A DNA stretch of 64,000 bases from Gammaproteobacteria bacterium (GTDB taxonomy: Bacteria > Pseudomonadota > Gammaproteobacteria > Xanthomonadales > SZUA-36), in contig JAJFLB010000001.1 in assembly GCA_021772915.1 (NCBI GenBank), positions 1 through 64,000 on the forward strand, read 5' to 3'. Shown in pieces: positions 19,399-28,524 of this stretch. Within the stretch, counting starts at the first letter, position 1, and each line of letters starts with the position of its first letter. The notes beneath the pieces were generated by a model. That model saw only the letters and a program-made list of their open reading frames with translations, did no database searches and had not been told where the DNA came from. The position numbers and the translations under genes are program-made.

Positions 19399-19677
19399 TT
19401 AATTTCTCCTGCCCAGCGGGCGAATTGCGGAGTGCTGTCCATCAACAATGGCTACAGGCTGTAACTCAACCTTCATCACGTCGTGCAGCCTTTCCAACTG
19501 ACGTTTGAGCAAATCACCCGACCGTGAGGAAGACACACTCACCTCCATGGTACGCCCACCGTCATTGGTCTCGCCGATCACACAACTCCGTAAGCGGTAG
19601 CACCTGCGTTCGATCAGCCCAAGCGCTCTGAGCACCGCGCCATCATTGTCTCTAATTTGAATACGTAGTGTGTGCAT
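19399..19677 (-). CDS. ilvM: Acetolactate synthase small subunit, IlvM type (ACT domain)
   Basis: A 92-residue single ACT-domain protein (MHTLRIQIRDNDGAVLRALGL), the size of E. coli IlvM (87 residues) and much shorter than IlvN/IlvH-type subunits with a C-terminal extension. It lies 12 bases after the large-subunit gene and should activate or regulate that enzyme. The residues usual for valine binding in the ACT beta-alpha turn are not clearly conserved, so valine sensitivity cannot be predicted. Confidence 0.85.
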   Translation of the reverse strand: MHTLRIQIRDNDGAVLRALGLIERRCYRLRSCVIGETNDGGRTMEVSVSSSRSGDLLKRQLERLHDVMKVELQPVAIVDGQHSAIRPLGRRN

Positions 19678-19689
19678 GCCAGTACTCCT

Positions 19690-21387
19690 TTAACGTTTCT
19701 TCGCAGAATTTGCTTGCATCATCTTGTGATTGGGGTTACCCGGCGCCACCAGGGGCCAGACGTTTTCTCGTGGGTTGATCGACACATGCAACAAGGCCGG
19801 TCCCTCCGCACTCAAAAGCCAGTCGAGGGCTGCTGCTACTTCACCGGGTTTGCTGATGGACCGCGACGGGATGCCAAAGGCTTCGGCGACCAGCGCAAAG
19901 TCCGGATTGTCGGAAAGATCAACCTCACTGTAATTTTCGTTGAAGAACAGTTCCTGCCACTGCCGTACCAGGCCCAGGGCCGAATTGTCGAGTAATATTA
20001 TTTTGACCTCGAGATCGTAGCGTTTGATAGTGGCCAGTTCCTGGATGTTCATCATGATGGATCCGTCACCGGAAACGCAGACCACGGTGGCTTCCGGTTT
20101 GGCGATTTTTACGCCGATGGCTGCCGGCAATCCGTAGCCCATGGTGCCCAGGCCACCCGAAGATAAGTGGTCAAGAGGGTCATCGAACTTACAGTGCTGT
20201 GCGACCCACATTTGGTGCTGCCCAACATCGCAGGTAATGGTTAAATCTCCCGGACTCAGCCTGGACAAATCCCGCAGTAATTTTGGTGCATAGATGCCTT
20301 TTCCGGGGGCATCGTAACGCCAGGCAAATTCTTTCTTCCACGCCGCACATTGCGCTCGCCATGAAGCCCGCCCAGCGGTACCCGGGCGAATGCCGTCAAG
20401 CGCCGTGGCCAGGTCGCCAATGACGGCGACCTCCGCCCGGCGTAACTTGGAAATCTCCGCGGGATCAATATCGAGATGTATGACACGCGCCGAGGGTGCA
20501 AACTGCGCCAGCTGACCGGTTGCCCGATCATCGAAACGTGCGCCGACAACCACCAGGACATCACAATTTTGCACCGCGTGATTGGCAGCGCCATTACCGT
20601 GCATGCCGAGCATGCCAACAAAACAGTCATCATCGGTCGGCATAACACCCAAGCCCTTCAGGGTTGCCGTCACCGGCACACCCGTATGGGCTGCAAACTC
20701 GCGGAAGGCCTGAACCGAATCTGAAATTGTTATTCCCCCACCCGCGATGACCAGCGGACGACGGGCCTGGCCCAACACCTCACTGGCGGTCTTAATGGCC
20801 TTGGTGTCCGGTAGCGTGAATTCCGCAGGGGGCAGAGGCTGGTAATCCGGCTCAGCACCCATGGCGGTAGAAATGTCCTTGGGAAAATCTATCAACACGG
20901 GCCCTGGGCGGCCACCTTGTGCGAGCTGAAATGCCTCGTCAACCAGGTGGGGAATAGTCGCAATATCGCGCACGATATAACTGTGTTTAACTATCGGCAG
21001 CGTGATACCGAATATGTCAACTTCCTGAAAAGCATCCGTACCCAGCAAGGCAGTAGGTACCTGACCGGTGATCACCACCATTGGCACCGAATCCATAAAG
21101 GCATTAGCGATACCGGTAACCAGGTTGGTCGCACCGGGACCGGACGTGGCCATGCATACCCCGGCCTTACGTGTACTGCGTCCATAGGCGTCAGCAGCCA
21201 GTGCTGCGCCCTGTTCATGCCGGCACAGGTAATGTTGCAGCCCGGAGCCCACCAATGCGTCGTACAAGGGCATGATGGCACCTCCCGGATATCCAAAAAC
21301 ATGCTCGACGCCGTTGCGCCGCAACGCATCGATCAACATCTGGGATCCACTTCGAAGCTTAACGGCCGGGTTCGGGGATGCAGTCAT
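19690..21387 (-). CDS. ilvG: Acetolactate synthase large subunit
   Basis: A 565-residue thiamine diphosphate enzyme, the first shared step of valine/leucine synthesis (two pyruvate to acetolactate) and of isoleucine (acetohydroxybutyrate). The catalytic Glu lies in RHEQGAALAADAYGR, the ThDP/Mg motif in VSGDGSIMMN through LLDNSALG, with the FAD-binding central domain between. Pairing with an IlvM-sized regulatory subunit favours the name ilvG over ilvB or ilvI, though the three are hard to separate by eye. Second gene of the operon, 11 bases after ilvC. Confidence 0.93.
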   Translation of the reverse strand: MTASPNPAVKLRSGSQMLIDALRRNGVEHVFGYPGGAIMPLYDALVGSGLQHYLCRHEQGAALAADAYGRSTRKAGVCMATSGPGATNLVTGIANAFMDSVPMVVITGQVPTALLGTDAFQEVDIFGITLPIVKHSYIVRDIATIPHLVDEAFQLAQGGRPGPVLIDFPKDISTAMGAEPDYQPLPPAEFTLPDTKAIKTASEVLGQARRPLVIAGGGITISDSVQAFREFAAHTGVPVTATLKGLGVMPTDDDCFVGMLGMHGNGAANHAVQNCDVLVVVGARFDDRATGQLAQFAPSARVIHLDIDPAEISKLRRAEVAVIGDLATALDGIRPGTAGRASWRAQCAAWKKEFAWRYDAPGKGIYAPKLLRDLSRLSPGDLTITCDVGQHQMWVAQHCKFDDPLDHLSSGGLGTMGYGLPAAIGVKIAKPEATVVCVSGDGSIMMNIQELATIKRYDLEVKIILLDNSALGLVRQWQELFFNENYSEVDLSDNPDFALVAEAFGIPSRSISKPGEVAAALDWLLSAEGPALLHVSINPRENVWPLVAPGNPNHKMMQANSAKKR

Positions 21388-21398
21388 ATCGGCTTGCC

Positions 21399-22409
21399 TC
21401 AGGCAGCTTTTTGGGGTTTTTTGGGTCGGGAAATCCAGCTCATACGATCTCTCAACTTGCGGCCGACCTTTTCAATCGGGTGTTCGCGGCGTTCCGCCAG
21501 CATCGACTTGTAGTTCTTCGAGCCATCTTTGTATTCATCCATCCAGCGACGTGCAAAACTTCCATCCTGGATCTCGGCGAGCACCTCCTGCATACGCTCT
21601 TTAACCGAGGCATCCAGTATCCGTGGTCCGGATACGAGGTCACCGTAAGAGGCCGTGTCCGAAATAAACTCATACATCTTGTCAACACCGCCTTCGTACA
21701 GCAGGTCAACGATCAGCTTGAGTTCGTGCAGACACTCAAAATAAGCCGCTTCCGGCTGGTAGCCCGCTTCGACCAGGGTTTCAAAGCCGTGGATCACCAA
21801 TTGGCTGGTACCGCCGCACAATACGGCCTGCTCACCAAACAGGTCGGTTTCTGTTTCTTCAGCAAAGGTCGTATCCAACACCCCCGCACGCGTGCCGCCG
21901 ATGGCATGGGCATAACTCAGGGCCCGCTCTGCCGCCTCCCCACTGGCGTCTGCGTGCACCGCACGTAAACACGGTACACCGCGGCCCTGCGCGTACTGGC
22001 GACGGACCAGATCACCCGGCGATTTGGGTGCGACCATGATCACATCCACACCTGCGGGTGCCTCAATGGCACCGAAATGGATGTTGAATCCATGTGCAAA
22101 CAACAATGCATCACCATCCTCAAGGCACTCCCTGATGTCTGTATAGACTCGTGGCTGTGCCATATCCGGCATCAACATACAGATCACCTGCGCGCGCGTG
22201 GCCGCAGCAGAAAAAGACATGACCTCAAACCCGTCGTCAGTGGCAATCGCCGCCGTTGGTCCGCCCCTACGCGCACCGATGATCACTTCGTATCCGGAAT
22301 CGCGCAGATTCTTGGCGTGCGCCTTACCCTGGCTGCCATACCCAAGTACAGCAACAGTTTTCCCCTGCAGAGCATCACGACTCACGTCTTCTTCGGTAAA
22401 TAATTTCAT
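21399..22409 (-). CDS. ilvC: Ketol-acid reductoisomerase, class I
   Basis: A 336-residue NADPH-dependent enzyme that isomerises and reduces acetolactate in valine/leucine synthesis and acetohydroxybutyrate in isoleucine synthesis. The Rossmann motif GYGSQGKAHAKNLRDSG lies near the N-terminus, and the knotted C-terminal domain has the Mg-binding ECLHELKLIVDLLYEGG. Its length marks class I. It is the first structural gene after the attenuator; AAGGAAA stands ahead of the ATG at 22409. Confidence 0.97.
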   Translation of the reverse strand: MKLFTEEDVSRDALQGKTVAVLGYGSQGKAHAKNLRDSGYEVIIGARRGGPTAAIATDDGFEVMSFSAAATRAQVICMLMPDMAQPRVYTDIRECLEDGDALLFAHGFNIHFGAIEAPAGVDVIMVAPKSPGDLVRRQYAQGRGVPCLRAVHADASGEAAERALSYAHAIGGTRAGVLDTTFAEETETDLFGEQAVLCGGTSQLVIHGFETLVEAGYQPEAAYFECLHELKLIVDLLYEGGVDKMYEFISDTASYGDLVSGPRILDASVKERMQEVLAEIQDGSFARRWMDEYKDGSKNYKSMLAERREHPIEKVGRKLRDRMSWISRPKKPQKAA

Positions 22410-22480
22410 AGTTCCATTTCCTTTGTATGCATATTCATTTCAGTCAATGTATCAGTGACGCAAGTTGCCGCGCAGCGCCA

Positions 22481-22516
22481 AAAAAAACCCCGCTTCCTTT
22501 CGGTTGCGGGGTTTTG
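22481..22516 (-). terminator. Attenuator terminator hairpin upstream of ilvC
   Basis: On the minus strand an AACCCCGC arm pairs with GCGGGGTT around an AA/AA mismatch, CC/GG and a GAAA tetraloop, then runs into T8. It lies between the leader peptide stop (22538) and ilvC (22409), exactly where a transcription attenuator belongs. The A tract on the other side makes it look bidirectional, but no plus-strand gene ends here. Confidence 0.88.
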
Positions 22517-22537
22517 TTGTTCTTGTCGTCTGAGTGA

Positions 22538-22666
22538 TTAGGCGATCAAAGCTACCCCGCTGAGTGTGGGAATAAGCACTAGTACCAGCACCAAAACAAC
22601 ATCGACGCCAACCTTGCGGTTTGCGGTTTGTTGATTTGCTTCGCTTTGTGGCAAATACCTCGACAT
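22538..22666 (-). CDS. ilvL: ilv operon leader peptide
   Basis: A 42-codon open frame whose last third contains VVLVLVLVLIP and ends SGVALIA, a run of valine, leucine and isoleucine codons followed by a stop 22 bases before the attenuator hairpin. This is the arrangement of ilvL/ilvGMEDA-type leaders: starvation for any of the three amino acids would stall the ribosome and let the operon be read. The ATG at 22666 is preceded by GGGAT about ten bases upstream. The open frame continues further up, but without coding character. The exact start is less certain than the control region. Confidence 0.85.
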   Translation of the reverse strand: MSRYLPQSEANQQTANRKVGVDVVLVLVLVLIPTLSGVALIA

Positions 22667-22743
22667 GCTGCGTTTATCCCATTGTTGATATGTTCTGTCA
22701 ACTACTTTTTTTATATTTCTGTAATTATTCATTTTATTTTTCC

Positions 22744-22773
22744 AATATTTCACCACCGAATCACTTCCGTCAA
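22744..22773 (-). promoter_or_regulatory. Possible promoter of the ilv-leu operon
   Basis: On the minus strand TTGACG (22773-22768) and AATATT (22749-22744) are 18 bases apart, about 80 bases ahead of the leader peptide start. The hexamers only partly match sigma70 consensus. Nothing else was recognised in the 276-bp gap between the leader and the leucine dehydrogenase gene. Confidence 0.35.
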
Positions 22774-22942
22774 ACGCTGTTACAAGGTGTCTATAAAACC
22801 GCCATTCGGTTACAATACGTGGCTGAATCCGGCAATAGCCGATCAGTCCAATTTTAGCAGCCAACGCGTCGTGTAAGCGCCTGGTTTTAACACCGGTTTG
22901 CACGGTCTTTTCCAAGCGATTTCACCTCCCGGAGGAGCGTCA

Positions 22943-24049
22943 ATGGAAATTTTCGAAACGATTGGGTCCACGCAACATGAACAAGTCGTCTTCTGCAACA
23001 ATAATGATGCCGGCCTCAGGGCCATTATCGCCATTCACAATACGACACTGGGTCCGGCCTTGGGCGGCCTGCGCATGTGGCCCTATGGCTCTGAGCAAGA
23101 GGCACTGGACGATGTTTTGCGTCTCTCAAGGGGTATGACCTACAAAGCCGCTGTATCCGGCCTCAATCTGGGCGGTGGCAAGTCAGTCATTATCGGTGAC
23201 CCAAGAAAAGACAAGTCAGAAGCCCTGTTTCGGGCTCTCGGTCGTTTTATTGATTCGCTGAATGGACGCTATATCACCGCTGAAGACGTGGGCATCGATG
23301 TCAATGACATGGAGTTCCTGTTCCAGGAGACCAATAACGTCGTCGGTGTACATCAGGTGCACGGGGGCTCAGGTGACCCATCACCCTACACGGCATATGG
23401 CACACTGCAGGGCATCAAGGCCGCATTGCAGTGGAAATTTGGCGATCAGGAAGTGGGTAAGTACAGTTTTGCAGTCCAGGGGGCAGGCCACGTCGGTCTC
23501 CACCTGATCAAACTGCTGCGTGAAGAGGGTTCCAAGGTGTTTGTATCTGATTTCAACTCGGAGGCAGTGGCCGAAGCAGTAGAAACCGGTGCTGAAGCCG
23601 TAGGCCTTGAAGACATTTATGACGTCGACGCTGATGTTTTCAGTCCCTGTGCGCTGGGCGCAGTTGTCAATGCGGAGACCATTCCCCGTTTTAAATTCAA
23701 AATCGTGGCCGGCGCCGCCAATAACCAGTTGGCGACAGAAGAGTCTGGTGATGAATTGGCGGCACGCGATATCCTGTACGCCCCTGATTACGCCGTCAAC
23801 GCCGGTGGACTGATGAATGTCTCCATCGAGTTTGAAGGCTGGAACAAGGAACGTGCCATGCGCATGACACGTACCATTTACTACAACGTCAGCAAAATAT
23901 TCAGCATTGCCGAACGTGACGAGATTCCCAGCTACAAGGCTGCAGACCGTATGGCCGAAGAGCGCATTGACATCATTGGCAGGCTTAAACTGCCCCACAT
24001 GGGCAAGCCACACCGCTTCCCGGGTCGGGAGCGAACGCACGCTTGCTAG
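22943..24049 (+). CDS. ldh: Leucine dehydrogenase (Glu/Leu/Phe/Val dehydrogenase family)
   Basis: A 368-residue NAD-dependent amino acid dehydrogenase that reversibly deaminates leucine (also valine and isoleucine) to 2-oxo acids. The N-terminal domain has GPALGGLRMWPY and the catalytic lysines in GMTYKAAVSGLNLGGGKSV; the C-terminal Rossmann domain has AVQGAGHVGLHL. The ATG at 22943 follows GGAGGAGC closely, a strong ribosome-binding site. It starts a plus-strand catabolic series divergent from the biosynthetic operon. The TAG stop lies at the start of a 23-bp inverted repeat arm that begins a large structured element. Confidence 0.92.
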   Translation: MEIFETIGSTQHEQVVFCNNNDAGLRAIIAIHNTTLGPALGGLRMWPYGSEQEALDDVLRLSRGMTYKAAVSGLNLGGGKSVIIGDPRKDKSEALFRALGRFIDSLNGRYITAEDVGIDVNDMEFLFQETNNVVGVHQVHGGSGDPSPYTAYGTLQGIKAALQWKFGDQEVGKYSFAVQGAGHVGLHLIKLLREEGSKVFVSDFNSEAVAEAVETGAEAVGLEDIYDVDADVFSPCALGAVVNAETIPRFKFKIVAGAANNQLATEESGDELAARDILYAPDYAVNAGGLMNVSIEFEGWNKERAMRMTRTIYYNVSKIFSIAERDEIPSYKAADRMAEERIDIIGRLKLPHMGKPHRFPGRERTHAC

Positions 24050-24317
24050 TACTCCGTCCATGTGATAATTACGGATTCAGAGGTACCCAGATGTTTCAGG
24101 ACAAGACGCAGACAGCAGAGAATGGCCCGGTCCTTCTCAAGGGCTGCAACGTAGTACTGGCACATCTGGGTACCTCCCTGCGGGCGAGCTGGGAAGCGGT
24201 CGTCCGTGGCGCCGCATCACTTGGCAAGGACCGGGCCATTACCTGCGTGCTGCAACCCCACGGACGACCACTTCTCAACTCGCTGAACTCGCAGTTATCA
24301 CATGGACGGAGTACTAG
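24046..24317. other. Large structured element: three-way junction with kissing loops (E1)
   Basis: A 272-bp element fills nearly the whole gap between ldh and liuA. P1: perfect 23-bp inverted repeat, 24046-24068 with 24295-24317. P2: perfect 14-bp stem, 24081-24094 with 24162-24175. P3: 26-position stem, 24184-24209 with 24258-24283, with two C-A and one G-T non-canonical pairs. A perfect 15-bp complementarity joins the P2 loop (24121-24135) to the P3 loop (24226-24240). No open frame of note. This is strong folding potential, not random sequence. Function unknown: structured RNA, mRNA processing site or small mobile element. Confidence 0.8.
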
Positions 24318-24335
24318 GAGTCCGCCAGATTTAAC

Positions 24336-25493
24336 ATGAACTTAAGCATGCCATTGAGCGAGGACCTCGAACTGCTGCGCGAAACCGTGCGTCGCTTTGC
24401 CGAGAGCGAAATCTCACCGCGGGCTGCGGAAATCGACAGCAGCAACACTTTTCCGCAGGATTTGTGGCCCAAGCTGGGTGAGCTCGGGTTACTGGGGATG
24501 ACCGTTGAGGAATCCCTGGGAGGTTCCAGTTTTGGCTACCTGGCCCACGTGGTAGCAATGGAGGAAATTTCCCGGGCTTCAGGCTCCGTTGGCCTGTCCT
24601 ATGGTGCCGACAGCAATCTGTGCATGGATAACCTGCGCAAGAACGGCAGTGAGGTACAAAAGCAAAAATACCTGCCGGGTCTGTGCAAAGGTGAACTGGT
24701 TGGCGCCCTGGCGATGTCAGAATCCGCCGCTGGTTCAGACGTGGTGGGTTCCATGAGCTGCCGGGCAGAATTGAATGGTGATTTCTGGCTGGCCAATGGC
24801 TCCAAGATGTGGATCACCAACGGTCCGGAAGCCGATGTGCTGATCGTCTACATGCGTACCGCTGATAAAAGTGCGGGGTCATCAACCATGACCGGATTCC
24901 TGGTCGAGAAAGGAATGTCCGGCTTCAGCACCGCCCAAAAACTCGACAAGTTCGGTATGCGTGGTTCCAATACCTGCGAGCTGATCTTTGAAAATTGTGA
25001 GATCCCGGTTGCTAATGTCATCGGAGCTGTTAACCGCGGCGTCAAATTGCTGATGGGAGGCCTCGATACCGAACGTCTCGTGTTGTCAGGTGGCCCGCTG
25101 GGACTGATGCAAGCCTGCCTTGACCTGGTTATCCCCTACCTGGCGGAGCGCAAACAGTTTGACCGTGCCATTGGCTCCTTTGGCGTTATGCAGGCCAAGC
25201 TGGCAGATATGTACACCGCGCTGCAATCATCCCGCGCCTACGTGTATCGTATTGCACAGGACTACGATGCAGGCAAACGATCCCGAATTGACCCGGCCGC
25301 CTGTTTGTTGCACGCATCAACCAGTGCCGTAAACGTTGCCCTGGAAACCATCCAGTCACTGGGTGCCAATGGTTATAGTAATGAATACCCGGCTGGCCGC
25401 ATATTGCGGGATGCCAAGTTGTATACAATCGGAGCGGGGACCAACGAGATCCGCAAAATGTTGATCGGTCGTGAGCTCGTGGGTTCCCGATGA
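24336..25493 (+). CDS. liuA: Isovaleryl-CoA dehydrogenase
   Basis: A 385-residue FAD acyl-CoA dehydrogenase for the third step of leucine breakdown (isovaleryl-CoA to 3-methylcrotonyl-CoA). The segment [11 protein letters not shown] is characteristic of the IVD subgroup, and the catalytic base lies on the inner helix as in human IVD: Glu246 in [15 protein letters not shown]. The C-terminal signature [17 protein letters not shown] and [15 protein letters not shown] is intact. The final residues GSR and the TGA stop are encoded by a dispersed palindromic repeat beginning at 25484. The gene is bracketed by two large stem structures (24046-24317 and 25540-25664). Confidence 0.94.
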   Translation: MNLSMPLSEDLELLRETVRRFAESEISPRAAEIDSSNTFPQDLWPKLGELGLLGMTVEESLGGSSFGYLAHVVAMEEISRASGSVGLSYGADSNLCMDNLRKNGSEVQKQKYLPGLCKGELVGALAMSESAAGSDVVGSMSCRAELNGDFWLANGSKMWITNGPEADVLIVYMRTADKSAGSSTMTGFLVEKGMSGFSTAQKLDKFGMRGSNTCELIFENCEIPVANVIGAVNRGVKLLMGGLDTERLVLSGGPLGLMQACLDLVIPYLAERKQFDRAIGSFGVMQAKLADMYTALQSSRAYVYRIAQDYDAGKRSRIDPAACLLHASTSAVNVALETIQSLGANGYSNEYPAGRILRDAKLYTIGAGTNEIRKMLIGRELVGSR

Positions 25494-25512
25494 GCAAGCT
25501 CATCGGTCCTAC
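25484..25512. repeat. Type 1 palindromic repeat overlapping the liuA stop codon
   Basis: Stem CCGATGAGC/GCTCATCGG with TTCCC and TCCTAC ends. The TGA at 25491-25493 is formed by the repeat, and only the last three liuA residues precede it within the repeat. Confidence 0.9.
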
Positions 25513-25539
25513 GACCCGGTTATCTATCAGCCCGGCACA

Positions 25540-25664
25540 AACCGCCATTCTGGTTCAGGCAGACCCTCCAGAGACCTTGAGCCAACACGACGTTGGCGAC
25601 AGAGCGTTACAGGACGTACTTGCAGCGTGTCTCTGGAGGGTCTGCCTGAATCGGGATGGCGGTT
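25540..25664 (+). other. Long hairpin between liuA and the thiolase gene (E2)
   Basis: A 36-position inverted repeat, 25540-25575 with 25629-25664. All positions are Watson-Crick except three, and each of those is a G-U wobble when read as plus-strand RNA (they would be A-C mismatches on the other strand). The 53-base apical region holds a small GCCAAC/GTTGGC hairpin (25581-25597). The wobble bias suggests selection as RNA in the sense of the operon. No T tract follows, so it is not a standard terminator; an RNase III-type processing site or mRNA-stability element is possible. Confidence 0.8.
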
Positions 25665-25716
25665 CCCAGATCGGGGAAGAGCATAATCGATCCCACAAAA
25701 CCAGGAGTTTGATGTC

Positions 25717-26892
25717 ATGAACAACAAGGTCGTCATTGTTGGTGCAAAACGCACCCCGATTGGATCATTCCAGGGACAATTTGCCAGTGTCCCAGCCGAC
25801 GAACTCGGCGCCGCCGCTATTCGTGGTGCTATCGAACAGGCGGGTATTGAGCCGGATTTGATAGACGATGTACTGATGGGTTGTGTGTTACCTGCAGGTA
25901 TCGGTCAGGCACCGGCGCGTCTGGCCAGCCGCAAGGCCGGTATCCCGACTTCAGCGGGTGCGGTTACGCTCAACAAAGCCTGTGGCTCAGCCATGAAAGC
26001 CATCCAGATTGGCCATGATCAGATTATTGCAGGGTCGTCTGAAATCGTCGTGGCCGGAGGGATGGAAAACATGACCCTGGCGCCCTACCTGTTATCCAAG
26101 GCGCGTGGCGGATACCGCATGGGCCACGGTAAGGTTCTGGACCATATGTTCCTGGATGGTTTGCAGAACCCGGATGACGGCCAGATGATGGGTGTCTTCG
26201 GTGAACAATGCGCCGAAAAATTCCAGTTTTCACGTGCCGAGCAAGACAGCTTTGCAACCGCCTCTATAGAGCGTGCCATGCAGGCCATCGACACCGAGTT
26301 CGAACATGAAATAGCGCCGGTGACGGTCAGCTCACGTCGGGGCGATACCATTGTTAGCACTGACGAGGAACCACCCCGTTGTAAATTGGACAAAATCCCG
26401 GCCCTGAGACCTGCATTCAAGAAAGATGGCACGGTAACCGCCGCAACCTCATCCAAGATATCCGATGGCGCTGCAGCCACCGTATTGATGACCGCAGAAC
26501 AAGCCACAAAAATGGGTCTGACACCGCTGGCCGTCATTGTCGCCCATGCAACCTTTTCCCATGACCCCGAGTGGTTTACCACAGCCCCCATCGGGGCTAT
26601 CAGACGGGTCCTGGAGAAGGCCGGCTGGAGCAAGGATGAAGTTGATCTTTTCGAGGTCAACGAAGCTTTTGCAGCGGTCACCATGGCAGCCATGCGGGAA
26701 CATGACATTGATCACGACAAAATGAATGTTAACGGTGGCGCCTGCGCACTGGGACATCCAATTGGTGCCTCAGGCGCGCGGGTGATAGTCACACTGATCA
26801 ATGCACTGGCACAACGTGGGTTAAAAAAAGGTGTCGCGGCCCTGTGTATCGGTGGCGGTGAGGCTACAGCTGTCGCCCTAGAACTGCCATAA
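25717..26892 (+). CDS. Acetyl-CoA C-acetyltransferase (thiolase)
   Basis: A 391-residue degradative/condensing thiolase. The acylated cysteine is Cys89 in [11 protein letters not shown], with the catalytic histidine in [16 protein letters not shown] and the second cysteine in LCIGGGEA. It reversibly cleaves acetoacetyl-CoA and could also cleave 2-methylacetoacetyl-CoA in isoleucine breakdown, which would fit the HSD10-type dehydrogenase three genes downstream. CCAGGAG precedes the start. It sits between liuA and liuB, in place of the biotin-carboxylase genes often seen in liu operons. Confidence 0.9.
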   Translation: MNNKVVIVGAKRTPIGSFQGQFASVPADELGAAAIRGAIEQAGIEPDLIDDVLMGCVLPAGIGQAPARLASRKAGIPTSAGAVTLNKACGSAMKAIQIGHDQIIAGSSEIVVAGGMENMTLAPYLLSKARGGYRMGHGKVLDHMFLDGLQNPDDGQMMGVFGEQCAEKFQFSRAEQDSFATASIERAMQAIDTEFEHEIAPVTVSSRRGDTIVSTDEEPPRCKLDKIPALRPAFKKDGTVTAATSSKISDGAAATVLMTAEQATKMGLTPLAVIVAHATFSHDPEWFTTAPIGAIRRVLEKAGWSKDEVDLFEVNEAFAAVTMAAMREHDIDHDKMNVNGGACALGHPIGASGARVIVTLINALAQRGLKKGVAALCIGGGEATAVALELP

Positions 26893-26911
26893 TCTGGCCG
26901 GTGGCAAATCC

Positions 26912-28519
26912 ATGGCGATAATTAACACCCAGATTGATACCGGCAGTGACGATTTTCGTGCCAATGATGCGCATATGCGTGAGTTGGTCGCAGATCTGCA
27001 AAGCAACCTGGATCTCGTGGTCCAGGGTGGCGGTGAAAGAGCCCGCAACAAGCACACCCAACGTGGCAAAATGTTGCCACGGGAGCGTATCAACAAGCTG
27101 CTTGATCCAGGGACCCCTTTTCTGGAACTTTCGCCCATGGCGGCGCACGGCATGTACGAAGGTAAAGCGCCATGCGCCGGCATCATAACCGGGATCGGCC
27201 GCGTCAGTTCCCAGGAAGTCGTCATCATCGCCAATGATGCTACCGTAAAGGGTGGTAGCTACTTACCCATGACGGTAAAAAAGCACCTGCGTGCCCAGGA
27301 AATCGCCTTGGAAAACCGCTTGCCCTGCATCTACCTGGTAGATTCCGGCGGTGCATTTCTGCCTTTGCAGGACGAAGTTTTCCCGGACCGTGAGCATTTT
27401 GGTCGGATTTTCTACAACCAGGCTCATTTGTCAGCCGCAAATATCCCGCAAATAGGCGTGGTCATGGGTTCGTGTACTGCGGGCGGGGCCTATGTGCCGG
27501 CCATGAGTGACGAATCCATCATCGTCAAGGAACAAGGCACTATATTTCTCGGTGGGCCCCCGCTCGTAAAGGCGGCTACCGGCGAGATTGTTGACGCGGA
27601 GTCATTGGGTGGGGCAGAAGTGCATTGCACCAAGTCTGGCGTTACCGACCATTTCGCGCTTGACGATGAACACGCGCTGGAACTTGCCCGCGAAGCTGTC
27701 AGCTTTCTAAATCGTAAAAAAACCAACCCCCTGGAAATGCATAAATCCGTCAGCCCCGTCTACGCTGCGGAAGAGATTTACGGCATCGTGTCGCGTGACA
27801 CGCGCTATCCCTACAAAGTGCGTGAAATTATCGCCCGGCTTGTTGACGGAAGTTTATTTCATGAATTTAAAGCCCGCTATGGCAAGACCCTGGTTTGTGG
27901 TTTTGCTCGTCTGCACGGCTACCCGGTGGGGATCGTGGCCAATAACGGGATACTTTTTTCGGACAGCGCCTTAAAAGGCACGCATTTTATTCAGGTGTGT
28001 AACAAGCGCAATATCCCCTTGATATTTCTGCAAAATGTCACTGGGTTTATGGTTGGAAAGGCGTATGAAAATTCCGGAATTGCCAAGGATGGTGCAAAAA
28101 TGGTGACCGCCGTAGCAACTTCCCACGTTCCGAGGTTTACCGTTATTACCGGTGGCTCATTTGGTGCCGGTAACTACGCCATGTGCGGCCGTGCCTACCA
28201 GCCCAGAATGGTCTGGATGTGGCCCAATGCCAGAATTTCGGTGATGGGTGGAGAGCAGGCCTCAGCGGTACTGGCCACGATCCGCAGGGACGCCATCGAA
28301 GCTTCCGGGGAAACCTGGTCGCATGCAGATGAGGAAGCCTTCAAGCAACCCATTCGCGACAGTTATGAACGCGAGGGTCACCCCTACCACGCAACCGCTC
28401 GTTTGTGGGATGACGGCGTCATCGATCCTATTGACACCCGTCACGTATTGGGTCTGGCACTGTCAGCGGCCATGAACGCACCCATCAAGCGTGGCCGGCA
28501 CGGCGTTTTCAGGATGTAA
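26912..28519 (+). CDS. liuB: 3-methylcrotonyl-CoA carboxylase beta subunit (carboxyltransferase)
   Basis: A 535-residue carboxyltransferase subunit of the biotin-dependent enzyme that carboxylates 3-methylcrotonyl-CoA in leucine catabolism. Typical MCCB segments are seen: [15 protein letters not shown] near the N-terminus, [33 protein letters not shown] and [16 protein letters not shown]. The length matches the family. The partner alpha subunit (biotin carboxylase plus biotin carrier) is not in this window, so it must be encoded elsewhere or the operon is rearranged. It lies 20 bases after the thiolase gene. Confidence 0.94.
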   Translation: MAIINTQIDTGSDDFRANDAHMRELVADLQSNLDLVVQGGGERARNKHTQRGKMLPRERINKLLDPGTPFLELSPMAAHGMYEGKAPCAGIITGIGRVSSQEVVIIANDATVKGGSYLPMTVKKHLRAQEIALENRLPCIYLVDSGGAFLPLQDEVFPDREHFGRIFYNQAHLSAANIPQIGVVMGSCTAGGAYVPAMSDESIIVKEQGTIFLGGPPLVKAATGEIVDAESLGGAEVHCTKSGVTDHFALDDEHALELAREAVSFLNRKKTNPLEMHKSVSPVYAAEEIYGIVSRDTRYPYKVREIIARLVDGSLFHEFKARYGKTLVCGFARLHGYPVGIVANNGILFSDSALKGTHFIQVCNKRNIPLIFLQNVTGFMVGKAYENSGIAKDGAKMVTAVATSHVPRFTVITGGSFGAGNYAMCGRAYQPRMVWMWPNARISVMGGEQASAVLATIRRDAIEASGETWSHADEEAFKQPIRDSYEREGHPYHATARLWDDGVIDPIDTRHVLGLALSAAMNAPIKRGRHGVFRM

Positions 28520-28524
28520 CAGCG

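Noticed and set aside
22538-22915. The full 125-codon frame as a protein gene
   Set aside because: Only the last 42 codons fit a leader peptide; the rest covers the likely promoter and lacks coding character.
24046-24317. The element as an integron attC site or a retron msr-msd
   Set aside because: No integrase or reverse transcriptase gene is adjacent, the conserved attC core ends are absent, and both flanks are cotranscribed catabolic genes.
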